From Citrus sinensis (lineage: Eukaryota > Streptophyta > Magnoliopsida > Sapindales > Rutaceae): DNA of 64,000 nucleotides. The notes beneath the pieces were generated by a model. That model searched no databases and was not told the origin of the DNA. It saw only the letters and a list, made by a program, of their open reading frames with translations. The position numbers were made by a program, and so were the translations under genes. The first letter of the stretch is position 1. The number at the start of each line of letters is the position of its first letter. Positions 12,655 to 23,246 of the stretch are shown one piece after another. Location: positions 23,665,501 through 23,729,500 of the forward strand of contig NC_068556.1 of NCBI RefSeq assembly GCF_022201045.2. Direction: 5' to 3'.

Positions 12655-14019
12655 GTTGAAATACAAGTAAGTAACCTAAGAGGGGGAGTGAATTGGGATT
12701 CTAAAAAATTATTCAATATTAAAGAAAATCTTAATGCAATTATAACTCAAATTTAAAGTAATAACAATTAAGACGATCACAATATAAAAAGATAAGGGAA
12801 GAGAGATTCAAACACGAGATTTTTACGTGGTTCGGCCAACCTTGCCTACGTCCACGCCTCCAAGCTTTCCGGGCTTGAGGATTCCACTAAGCAAGCCTCC
12901 AAGGCTTCAAATGCTTACACTTGACTTCCAAGGTGTCAATGAACCTTTACAACAAGAGATTATCCCCAATCTCTTAACCCAAGTGTATCCCAACACTTAC
13001 AATCACTCAAAGTAAAAGATTACAAACTGTTTTGCCTCTCACAATATATAAGATTACACAATGATGCTTAATATGTGAATAGATGAAGCAAGAATGTGTT
13101 CTAAGCTCTATGAAAATTGTATTCTCGAATATTAGCTCAAATGGTCGTGTTGTGATCAACCTTCTTTGAATTTGAATGAGCTTATTTATATTTGGAGCCG
13201 AAAATCTAGTCGTTACAAACTGTCGGACAAAAAACGGTTCGTCGTTAACCATAAACGGTTAACCGTTTAGGCTGGTCAAAGTTACCGTTGGGCCAGATTT
13301 CAAATAAACGGTTTGCCATTTAGGTTTGCCCTTTCGCCGTTAACTTCCAGAGACCTGCAAGATGAGTATTTGTTATTCGTTTACGCTAAACGGTTAAGGA
13401 CTTGCGTGAAGTGGCTTCTCTGGACATTATCGGTTAACCGTTTGATATAAACGGTTCGCCGTTTGTCTCCAGTAACCTGCAAAACAATTTAGCCTTATCA
13501 GTTTTTGTTAATCAGTGCCAGAGGAGGACAACCTTCAATTCTGGACATTATCGGTTAACCGTTTAAAGTAAACGGTTCACCGTTAAGTTCCAGTAGCCTT
13601 TCCATTCTTGGTGATTTCTGTTTTTCATAAACGGTTAGAGCTTTAGGCATTATGTCGCTCTCTGGTGTTAATCGGTTAACCGTTTAAAATAAACGGTTCA
13701 CCGTTAAGTTCCAGTAACCTTCCCATCTTTTGTGTTTTCCGTTTTTCATAAACGGTTAGAGGTTTAGGAAATATGTTGCTCTCTGGCTGTTATCGGTTAA
13801 CCGTTTAAATAAACGGTTCACCGTTTATAACCAGAATTGTATTTTAAACCAGTTTTTGTAGAGAATCTTTTTCTAATTTTAAAGTCCATCTTTTATGAAG
13901 TATGAATGGAATGATTACTAAGGCTCTCGTTTATTAAGAAATAGCTCCAATACTTTTATCAAAAATCATTTAAAATTTGTTATCATCAAAATCAATATTA
14001 ACAACATATTTATGTTAAC
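12655..14019. mobile_element. Candidate LTR-like or non-autonomous repeat element
   Basis: The segment begins GTTGAAATACAAGTAAG, followed by GTAACCTAAGAGGGGGAGTG and later TTTACGTGGTTCGGCCAACC with CCTACGTCCACG. These strings are familiar from repeated non-coding elements in many plant genomes, possibly solo LTRs. It ends near TTTATGTTAAC. ACAT flanks both proposed ends, and the ends are loosely inverted (GTTGAAATA / GTTAACATA). There is no coding capacity. Its right half holds the 121-bp array described separately. Class and exact ends are unresolved. Confidence 0.45.
13299..13840. repeat. 121-bp tandem array rich in AACGGTT/AACCGTT
   Basis: CTGG-starting units begin at 13420, 13541, 13662 and 13783, each exactly 121 bases apart, preceded by a more diverged unit from about 13299. 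Each unit contains the palindromic TCGGTTAACCGTTT, then TAAACGGTTCACCGTT and, in later units, another TAAACGGTTAGAG. AACGG with TT/TC following is the core of the plant MSA element bound by MYB3R factors and of R2R3-MYB sites. Regulatory meaning is inference; the period is seen directly. Confidence 0.85.
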
Positions 14020-14830
14020 ACATGTGGCTCAAATCATTACAATATTAGCAGAAAACTTAATTTTTTTAGAAAACTAAAACCGATAATTGTCATTGAGTGC
14101 ATGACTTCATGTGCCGGGCGGCACCCGCAAGATAAATATAGTTGTACACACAAATGAATGCCCAAAAGAAAAAAAAGCGAGAGCTTTTGATAAAATTTCT
14201 CTTATTGTTTGTGCCTTTGTAGAGGGAGCCTCAATTTGTGCAATGAATAAGAGAATCATGCATGGGTCTGATTAAATTGCTCTACCAAACAGATAGTATC
14301 ATTTTGCCAAATGCAGCTCAACACCACCACACCCAAGTGTCTGCATGCTTTCATATTACTCGTTCGGATATAAGATCCAAACCAGTATTTAATTCTAAAT
14401 ACTTGTCTATTGCGTGAAGCTATCGTCCGAGAACGCAGGGGCTGCCATTTCCAATCCCAAAACGACTAATGTTCAAGTCAGTTGCCTTAGTAAAGGGGTG
14501 AAAAGAAAGCAATTCTACTCTAAACTGAGAATATTTGATGCCCAGAAAAGTGATGCTTCTAGCATAAGTGCCGTAATCGCCCATCTCTACATATTATACC
14601 GGCAAATATATTATATATGAAAAATAAAAGCAAGCACACAGGAAAATATGATCTTCCATCTTTTCATTATACACACACAACCTCCTAACATATTATGCAG
14701 ATACAGACTTCTGCTTTTACCTAAATTTATCTATTACAACTTATTAGATAAAACTGAATCTCTTCCCTCTTTATGCATAGGCGCAGCTCTGGTCCTAGTA
14801 TTACGATAGCAATTGCATCACCCCCATCGC
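14020..14830. other. Intergenic, downstream of the Di19 gene
   Basis: No supported exon. The part nearest 14838 is probably the 3' UTR of the minus-strand Di19 gene. Confidence 0.4.
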
Positions 14831-14837
14831 CGATAGC

Positions 14838-16899
14838 TTATAAATAGTCACCAAGAATAGTCGACAGCACCAACCCCTGAACAAACTCACTCTTGCGAGC
14901 CTTTTCTTCTTGATCTTTGTCTGATAGCGGTGGCTGTTGCACATGCCTGTCACCATAAATCAGTGTAAGAATATATCGCAACCAACACAAATCTGTTTTG
15001 TAAAATTATTACATCCTTAAAATTCGATGCCAATCAACACCCACCAAAGTTAGCATTGCCCACCCTCAAGGACTTCATCAATTTTATCTAAAACCAAATT
15101 GTATTATTGATACTCCAAAGTTCCTTCCAGATATAATCTGAGGACACCAGTGCATACACAGGGCATGCCACAAAATCATGCATCAAGATAGCTAAACAAT
15201 TTTGAATGATATTTCATTTAGTTTCAGATATTGCTTAGATAAAACTTCTAATCCTACACTTCTACAAGCAAAATTTACAAAGCCATCAAACGCCAAATAT
15301 TCTAATATCTTGTTGCATTGAAAAGAATTAAAAGCAGTAAAACAAATAAAAATGCCTATTGACATACCTTTCGTGAAGGTTCTCATTAGAGCTTTCCTTC
15401 ACCAAGGTTGGCTCAGTAATCGAAAGTGGTTGCACACTAAGAGGTTCATCAACCTTAGGCGAGTTAAATATAAATGACGACAACAATGGATCAGCCTCTG
15501 TATTGGAGGAAGAAACAAAGCATGAAGATCCCCCAAGAAGAGATTGTAGGTTTCCATCTCGTAATTCTTTTCTCAGTAAAGAAAATGTCGAATTTGGTCC
15601 ACCCCTACGCAATCTCCGTTTGCGCTGAATGTAATCCTACGGTCAAGGAAGACTAGATACTCTTCATCATGGACATATGAGGAAACCAAAAACAAGCAAC
15701 AAAGAGCGTAATGCTACAACTATACAAATAAACTGAGTGACCTTGATAGGAAAAAAGTACAAACAAAGATTCAATTAATAAATTAAGCAGAAGTCAATAG
15801 CAGGAGAGAAAGGTTAATTCACAAGACAAATATCTATATAAAGCCAACAAACAGGAAAAGGATATTTTAAAAAAATTCCCATGCTGCATGGTTATGTGGC
15901 TAACAATATCCGTTCCAACTCTCTTCGCACAAACAGGGCATACCTGACAGCACAAATTAAACGAAAATTATGAGCACATATATATGATGTTTTAAAGGAA
16001 CTAGAAACGTAAGATGAAAATAACAGTATTCGGTCAAAATGTTATTTCAAAACCAGCGCACAAGGCTGTGGAGGCCTAATTAACCAATGCTCCTTAAGCA
16101 TGTTCATCAACCCGCACTACCTAAACAAATACTACCACAAGATATTTTCCAAAATCAAGTTTGCAGAAATGAACCAATTTCTCAGCTACTCTAGTGCTTT
16201 AAATCTAACCACCTAAAAAACTAAAATTATGCTGTCATGAGAAATATTCATTTCCAATCCACCAAACAAAACCTGGAAGCTCCTTATTTATTGTCAAAGA
16301 TCCACATTTCTTCTACCCTTACTTCATTTCTGAGTTGTCACAATAAATACAAATTTTACACAAATTGCTAAAATCATATTTTTAATAAACTAACTCACAA
16401 GTATCACATGCAAATTTCTTTCTTTTTTCTTATAAATTCATAAAAAGAGTAAAGGAAGCATCAATTTAAAGTTTAACCCACAAAGCATAAAACTAATTAA
16501 TTTATCACCTAGTAATTTAATAATTGAAATTCCTTTTCTAGAGTTTTGGGTAAATATATATATATATAACTTTACCCCGTTTTTAGCTTCAATCGGATGA
16601 TCCTCATCGATGTGGCAACAAAGTCCAACAATGTCGAAATCTTCAGCACAAAACGGGCAAAGAAACATCGCATTCAAATCATCGTCGCCGTCCGTTTCAT
16701 CGTATCCTCCTCCGATGAACAGATCTGTACAAGAATCAAAATTCCAACAACAAAACGAGTCAAACGGTGTCGTACGGCAACATTTCTTTCAATATTTTTG
16801 TTCAATATAAAACAAAACAAACAGACCAGATCGAGACTGGTGGTGGTAGCGTCTTGAAGAAGCCGTTGAGTGGCGATTGCTCCACAAATTCAACTCCAT
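14838..16899 (-). CDS. Di19-type zinc-finger protein, five exons, 223 aa
   Basis: Exons on the minus strand are 16827-16899, 16576-16724, 15866-15943, 15368-15630 and 14838-14946. They sum to 672 nt and close in frame at TAA. The protein starts MELNLWSNRHSTASSRRYHH. Two Di19-type C2H2 zinc-finger segments follow: FLCPFCAEDFDIVGLCCHID...H at about residues 53-72 and VCPVCAKRVGTDIVSHITMQ-H at about 75-95. Then come a basic NLS-like RKRRLRRGGPNS, the family segment LRKELRDGNLQSLLGGSSC, and a C-terminal Di19 tail ending EFVQGLVLSTILGDYL. Di19 proteins are nuclear, dehydration- and stress-linked transcription regulators of about 200-230 aa, so the length is normal. Intron 3 (15631-15865) is a U12-type AT-AC intron; the other introns are GT-AG. 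Without recognising it the model would be frameshifted between the finger domain and the NLS. Confidence 0.92.
15631..15865 (-). other. U12-type AT-AC intron in the Di19 gene
   Basis: The minus-strand intron begins ATATCCTTTT, an exact U12 5' splice-site consensus. It ends GGATTAC, with TTCCTTGAC as the branch-site consensus; the branch A lies about 13 bases from the AC end. Removing it joins FFK to IQRKRRLRR in frame, as in other Di19 proteins. No GT-AG alternative keeps the frame. It needs the minor spliceosome. Confidence 0.92.
16555..16569 (+). repeat. Short (AT)n tract
   Basis: A run of TATATATATATATA in Di19 intron 2, directly after its 5' splice site. Confidence 0.7.
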
Positions 16900-17322
16900 T
16901 TTTTTCGTTTAAGAAATTAACGATTTTTACGGTGGTGGTGGCAATCGTGTAAATTCGTTTGAAATTGTCGACTTAATTGTAAAGATCTTAATAAACAAAA
17001 CCCCCCAAGACAAATGAGATGTGAAAGGCCAAGGAAGCAACACAACACAACACAAAACTCTCCTTCCACCGAACTTCCGCTGCGGTGAGCAACTCGGGGG
17101 AAGTCTATATGAACAATTTGTTTTGCGGAAATGCCCCTTGACTTTTCTTTATTTTCGTTAAATGCCATTACTTACATGAGGTTTGCATCACGGGGAAGGG
17201 TGTTTGTTTCGTCACCCGCGGAATTACACTGGGCCTAAGTCGAATTATAGCACGTGTGGGATTGTTCTAGGTCTTCGAAAATTTGTGAATTCATCTAAAA
17301 TAGTATGCGCTATTCAATAATT

Positions 17323-17396
17323 GCTCTCGTAGCTCAGTTGGTTAGAGCACCCGTTTAGTAAGCGGGAGGTCTTGAGTTCGACTCTCAACGAGAGCA
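17323..17396 (+). tRNA. tRNA-Thr (AGU)
   Basis: A complete cloverleaf without intron. The acceptor stem GCTCTCG pairs with CGAGAGC, and the D stem GCTC pairs with GAGC. The anticodon stem CCCGT/GCGGG encloses loop TTAGTAA with anticodon AGT at 17357-17359. The T stem TTGAG/CTCAA encloses loop TTCGACT, and the discriminator is A. A T-rich run follows from 17398 (GTTTTTAATTTTTTT) and fits a Pol III terminator. AGU reads ACU and, after inosine modification, other Thr codons. Confidence 0.95.
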
Positions 17397-17397
17397 A

Positions 17398-17412
17398 GTT
17401 TTTAATTTTTTT
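17398..17412 (+). terminator. Pol III terminator of tRNA-Thr
   Basis: Runs of five and seven T start two bases after the tRNA 3' end, the normal RNA polymerase III stop signal. Confidence 0.8.
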
Positions 17413-17419
17413 GGGAGAG

Positions 17420-19650
17420 AAATTAATTTTTGTTTCAAAATAAGCAATACAAGTAGAAAATGACTAAACTGGCTACCACCACCCAAGATAGAGAACAAGG
17501 CTGGGTGGTCAATAAATACTAAATATTCAAAAAATGTAAATTAATTTTTTTTTATCTCCCTACCTTCACAAGATTTAAACTCCTATAAATAAAACTGTTT
17601 GAAACTCACTTGTCCAAGACTGTAAAGTAATCTTTTGTTTAATAGATACACATCGTATTCCACATGTTAGGAGTGTAAGTAATGAGTCAATTAAATATTA
17701 TGTAAATGTTTTTAAATACGTAATTAAATTGACATAAAACAAACACAACTATGAGTACTCTATTATTCATCTCAAAAGAAACTAATGATGAAAAGTCTAC
17801 AAAGATGAGATTTTATATTGAAGATGATGAATCAAGTGGAGTCATTGTACTGGATCCCAGTTGCTGTTGCACGTTCCAATAATTCGACGCGCTGGAGGAG
17901 CATGTAGATGGCTCGTGCACCTGCAAACTAGGATTCGAGGCTCGTACTGTTTTTTGTCTACGACTACGAGCATTGGCATTATAACTTGCGCCATTTTCAA
18001 GCGTTTGTTTTTTTCACTCATCTATTTTTTTGAGGAGTTTTACTCATCTATTTACTTTTTCATTCAGATAATTCCAATGATTTAACAAGTCAATATTCAT
18101 GTAAAATTTTATATTTAATTTCCTTCAATATCTCAACGTCACTTTTATATAATTTGACAAAAGTTTCAAAATAGAAAATTTTAAGGAATTATGAGGACTA
18201 TAGAACAAATGAAAGAATAATTATGAAAGGGGAGAATGATATAATAGTAACTAAGGGAGATTTCCAGTTTTGCCTATTATAATAAATAGATACCACTCAC
18301 CCTCTTACTTTTTTTTTTATAATAGCTAATAACTTTCTAATATAAAAAGCTTAAAGGAAAAAAAGGGGATAAATAGGTCATCTATTTGATATTTTATTTT
18401 TAGAATAGAAAATATATTTATTTATTATTAGAAATTATAAGAAAAATATTTTATTACTATTTTTTATTCATACTAAAACCTATATTTTTTATTTTTAGTA
18501 TTTATTTTTATTTTTATTTATTTTTAAATTATTTATTTATTTAATAATAAATATAAATAAAAGTATATTTGAAAACAAAGATACTATGTAAGAATTTATG
18601 ACATGTGGTCCATATGCTATTGGCTAATTAATTAAATAAAGTGGATAAACTTATAATTATTACTCATTTAATAAGTTGTAAATTAAAGTGTATAACTTAT
18701 TCACTTATTTGATGGAAGGAAGTAAAAGAATTTATGTTAATTTCACTTGTTTAATAAAAGGAGTTCAAGTGTCTTAAGTTATATCTTAAGGCTAACTATA
18801 AAACGGTCCTTAGCTTTAGCCAATTCAAGCTTTACACTAATTTTTTTTATTCATCACAAAGAGGCCGTAAGTGGAATAGGCTAGAAGACACCGTATGTCA
18901 ACTAAAGTGTGTAGAGAATACAAAGCCTGAACAACTATCATTGGATGTATAATCCTATTCAATATACATAATATTGTAAAGTTATTATGTTAAAAGAGTT
19001 ATTGATTATTATGAAAATAATAGATGGGTAAATAATATATATTAATTTTAATAAGGGATAAACTAACAATCTCTATATTAAAAACACAAACGTTAGAAAA
19101 TACCCCCCCCCCCCCCTCTTCATGCATTATGTGCTCGACAATGTAATTATATGTGTGTTAGAAATAAACTATCATCAACTTTGTGCTTTAGTTTTACGAG
19201 AATATAATTTCTTAGAAAATTAAGCAATATTTTTTTTTTATACAAAAACTACATAATTATTCATGTTAATTTTGAATAAACTTAAATAAATATATATACC
19301 AATTTATTAAATTACCCAAAAAAAAACCTAATACATGTAATTGCCAATGACTCCAAGCAGTCAATACATGCCTATAGTATCCTGCTCGATACTCCCAATG
19401 CATATTTGATATCCACTTGATCAGGAATTGTAAAATATGTTAGAGGTAATATAATCAACTAAAGCATATATGATAAATGTAATTAAATTTAATATAATCA
19501 ATACTTACATAATAGTTTTTAAAAATAAATATACACATATTATATCATTAATTATTTCTCCCACTTAATTCAGTTAAAACAAGTAAGATAAACACGTGCA
19601 GAATCCAACCCAAAAAAAAAAATGTATGAACAAGATAACACATAAAAGTT
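17420..19650. other. AT-rich intergenic region
   Basis: No supported exon. Very AT-rich at about 18360-18600. A run of about 16 C lies at 19104-19119. Confidence 0.45.
19104..19119 (+). repeat. Poly-C tract
   Basis: An uninterrupted run of about 16 C in an AT-rich setting; a similar C-rich tract is at about 34615-34640. These may be variable in length or hard to sequence. Confidence 0.8.
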
Positions 19651-19660
19651 TATTAATTAA

Positions 19661-21259
19661 TTATTTCTTATTCTTCTTTGAATGATGGAAATTAGCCCTA
19701 AAAGATGTTTTCAAAAGGTCAGAAAGCGTAAAATTCAGCTCAGAAGTGATTCTCTCGAGGATAGATGCCAGTGAGTTCACATCCGACATGGCTCGATGAG
19801 CAGAACCCTCTAATGGAATTCCAAAATATTCCCGCAGTGCTTGCAGTGAAGTCTTTGAAGAAACTGAACCTTTTTGCTTCATCAATTCACGAGCAAGAGG
19901 AAGAGTGTCGAGAAAACGCCAGTTGTCAGGAATGTTCATCGAGCAGCGGCTGAATTCTTTTGCTAGAAATGGCACATCAAAACGCCTCGCATTGTGAGCT
20001 ACAAATATGGCAATCTCTCCAGGTCCAAGCCGACTGTTTACATATTTGATTAATATTGGAATCAAGTCCTCCATCCTGAATAAGAAATCTTACCAATTAA
20101 TTAATCTATCAAAGCTCAGGTACAAAATTTCGGAAACAAAGAAGATTGAGAGTCCTGTTTGTAACTCTCGTATGTGTTTCAGTTAACGGGTTGATAAGCA
20201 CTCACTTGAACTTGAACTTAAAGCTTATGCGAAAACTTATCTCCAATCAGACATCATGTGTTCATTAATTAAATTGTGATTTTGCACAATTGTAATTAGT
20301 AAGTTACGCTGTCACGAATAGGGCAGTAAAGTGCACTGAACATCGACCAAAATCAGAGTCTACTAAGTAAATACCATGTAACATGATGCTTCATTTAAGA
20401 AACAATTTTTGGGACAACTTTAGGAGTGCCAGCATTATTGATTTTTATTTCGCCATATATTAATTCTATCCTCGCTACATATGTCACATAATTTACACTG
20501 CATCTTTAGGATGAGGTTCTGAGATGTCATTAATCAAATTTACAACTACTCACCAGCTTTACATTTGAACGTTACTGATTTTATTTCACAAGATATATGA
20601 GATAAAAACCAAAAATCGCATCACCTTGATCCTGATTATGAACGGGCCGTGAGAAAGTTTTAGTTAATTACGAAGCAAAGATTGCATACATACCTTGGAA
20701 CATATGATCGATTAACCATTTTGGTCGTGATGCCATGAATATGCGAATTCGGAACGTGTCTTTCAGGATTGACTAGGGTTTGAAAACAGCTATTCTTTCC
20801 CCCTGAAAGATCTCGGATTGCAATTTCGATAATCCGCTCTCCATCTCTGAAAAATCCAGTGGTTTCAATATCCAAACCAAACAATCTTACAAGACACTTG
20901 GAATTTCCCATCTCCAGAATTATTGGCTCAGCATCCGAGTACCGAATGCTTGCAAAATTACGTGACAATGAATTATTATTTTTAATGTTCTGTTCCCCAG
21001 TTGTGTCTAAGAATTCATGCCTAAGATTGCTTGGTTCACTGCTCTTAAGGTCACAAGATCTTTGCCCAATTCTTGCTGATATCGGACGCGAGATCCACCT
21101 TGCATGCAATGCATGTGCATGACAAGTGCTTCTCGAAGTGAACAAGCTTTCTGTCAACCTGCCTCTGTAAGTTGATCCAAGGAAAGAAAATGAATGGATT
21201 CTGCATCTGGTGGTGGTGGGTACTTGCAAAATTGAATGCCACATAGCTCTCATCATCAT
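19661..21259 (-). CDS. DPD1: Organelle exonuclease DPD1-like, two exons, 326 aa
   Basis: Exon 1 is 20694-21259 and exon 2 is 19661-20075, joined across a GT-AG intron within an Arg codon (VPR|MEDLIPI). The 981 nt close in frame. The first about 100 residues are Ser/Arg/His-rich with few acids (MMMRAMWHSILQVPTTTRCR), as in an organelle transit peptide. The exonuclease fold follows with all DEDDh catalytic residues in sight: D130 and E132 in FGLDIETTGF, D222 in VAHNARRFDVPFL, and H282 and D287 in SAHRAMSDVNSL. DPD1 is the Mg-dependent exonuclease that degrades plastid and mitochondrial DNA in pollen and senescing leaves; that role is family knowledge. The last residues (HHSKKNKK) are Lys-rich. 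A broken second copy lies at 32984-33573 and contains an extra 11-residue segment that this copy lacks. Confidence 0.9.
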
Positions 21260-22330
21260 TCGAACTCATAAAGTAGTAGCAGTAACCCAAACAAATGATT
21301 AAACAAATAAGTAGTAAGAGATCAAAGCACTTGTGTTGAGTACGCGAAGAGGGGAACGAGGTAGTTAAAAACGGTTGGTGATGTGAATCTTGCGGATCAT
21401 GCAAAAAATGAGACCCCAAATCCTGCGAGTCATGCGCAATTGAGGCTGTAACTTTCTTTCAATTGGGCTGAGCCCATTTGCAAAAATCTCTCACATTATC
21501 ATGTGCTAGTTGTGTTTGTACTTTGTCCGAGGCCCCTCCCTAGCTCATGTGGCGTTTTTGGCCCTCACAAATAACGAGGATGCGGCAGCACCACCTATCC
21601 AATGATGGATGTTGACTTTTTGCTATCCAAGCCAATAATGGCACTACATGCAGATGCTGTCACCGCAACAACAAACACACCAAAACTCACTGCCAACAAT
21701 TTATTGGCCCAACAACAGGGATGATAAGAGAAAGTAGAGATTTCAACCTAAAACCCGGTTGCTGCCTCTTGGCTAGTGGCAACTGCTACCACGACTCTCG
21801 TGTCATTTTAGTAGTTTTGTCTAATGCAGCATTATTTTTGATCGCATACACTTCAAGTTTTACAATAGTACCATTCCGAACAAAACATTACAACCGTACA
21901 CTAATATATAATAATTATAAGTTGAGAGACGAAAACAAAAATTTAAGGGTCAACAACGAAAACTTTTAAAAATAAGAGAATAGGGTTGAAACCTGATGTC
22001 ACTTTGGTCACCGTTTTGCAATTAATTTAATGGTTTCTTGTCGTGCACCACCTATGCACGCAGCTTCACTTTTTGCGGCTAACTTGAACTAAATTTGAAC
22101 ATTACTGCGAAAAGCAAGGGGATCCCATTGTTGCCCACCATGCATTGAGATACAAGAAAAAGGAACTGCAGCTCCACTAGCATGATTTTTAACATGGAAA
22201 ATAGTTTCTTTTGTCAACAAATTTCCTTCGAGGTAAGAGTGTTACAAGACCAAGTACATCGTTTTGAACTCCCTTAATCATGCACCTAATTCCATCTAAA
22301 AGAAATGTACAACAAATTTGCCTTTGGTGC
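20430..22330. repeat. Segmental duplication block 1, first copy (DPD1 5' part and upstream)
   Basis: This stretch, covering DPD1 intron end, exon 1 and about 1 kb upstream, aligns by eye along its length with about 32780-34970. Shared strings include CGTTACTGATT/CGTTACCGATT and GGATGCGGCAGCACCACC. The similarity is high outside a few indels. Boundaries are approximate. Confidence 0.8.
21462..21478 (-). promoter_or_regulatory. Inverted site II pair upstream of DPD1
   Basis: The palindrome TGGGCTGAGCCCA lies about 205 bases upstream of the DPD1 ATG. TGGGCT/AGCCCA are site II (TCP-binding) elements, frequent in promoters of nuclear genes for organelle proteins. The pseudogene copy has TGGGTTGAGCCCA, with one half mutated. 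Confidence 0.5.
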
Positions 22331-22589
22331 TATTATAAACAACAAATTTGCTAAAAACATCCTCAAATGCAGGTTGAATAATTTGATGGTTTTTTGACAT
22401 TTTAAACTGCTGCGGTTTCTTACAATTAAGCGAAAGTATAAAAGTTATAATACGATAAAATCAAACAAGTTTACACGCACTTGAAGATAACCGTTATGAA
22501 ATATATTTTAAATGTATATTTTATGAATCAAACATAATATACGATTATTACTACAATATATATATATCTTTAATAAATTTAGATATTCA

Positions 22590-23246
22590 ATCGTATGGTC
22601 AAACACATGAACAATATATAATTATGGCATTTTTAAAATTAAGCAGAAACACAATAGTTCCAAACAAACAAAGATGAGACGAGGTCCATCACTTGGAGCT
22701 TGTTTGTTTGTGGCAGCAAGGTACAAGTATCCTGTTAATTTGTTGTCATTACCTTCTTATTATTATTGTATGGAGAAAAGCAAACGGTTAAAGTAAAAAC
22801 AGTAAAACTTGGAACAGAGTTTAACGTTGTTGGACTTGTGAGTGTTTGCTGTTGGAGTAGAGTTAGATGCGCGGAGTTGTTTATTCATGTGTGAGCTGGA
22901 TCCACTCTTCCAGGACTGTCCCACTTCCAAAAATTTTTATTCAAACAATTATAATTTTTTTCACCAAAACAAATTCAGCTTCAAGCTTTGACACAAAGCC
23001 ATGTCTTCTTCAACTTCAATCTCTTTAAAAAATATTTTTTCTTCTTAATATTTAACTCAAATCTCTCTTCTATCTCTCTAATTCTTTGCGTATCTCATCT
23101 GGGTTCTTTGAATTTCGAACTGGGTATTAATATCTATCACTATCTTTTTCATGTAATCATCGGTTGAAGTTTCAACTTTGAAGCATGTAAATTCTTCTTT
23201 TATTAGTTATTGTTTCACTCTGTTTCTTCTTGCTGAAAAAGGATCC
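22590..23246 (+). promoter_or_regulatory. Upstream region of ARR copy A (repeated at copies B and C)
   Basis: The region from ATTCAATCGTATGGTC to the start codon is nearly identical to 28109-28765 (copy B) and recognisable at 42166-42876 (copy C). It ends in a pyrimidine-rich leader with CTTCTATCTCTCTAATTC. A and B share the loss of about 45 bases just before the start codon, including the first ATG used by copy C. Confidence 0.6.

Noticed and set aside
13420..13840. Possible CRISPR-like array because of regular spacing
   Set aside because: The units are continuous tandem copies of 121 bases with no unique spacers, and the genome is a plant.
15850..15865. GT donor (CCT|GTTTGT) for Di19 exon 3
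   Set aside because: It breaks the frame with exon 4; the U12 AT-AC pair restores the conserved protein exactly.
19765..19953. Plus-strand open frames opposite DPD1 exons (also 20859-21122 and 33082-33396)
   Set aside because: Antisense shadows of the nuclease coding sequence.
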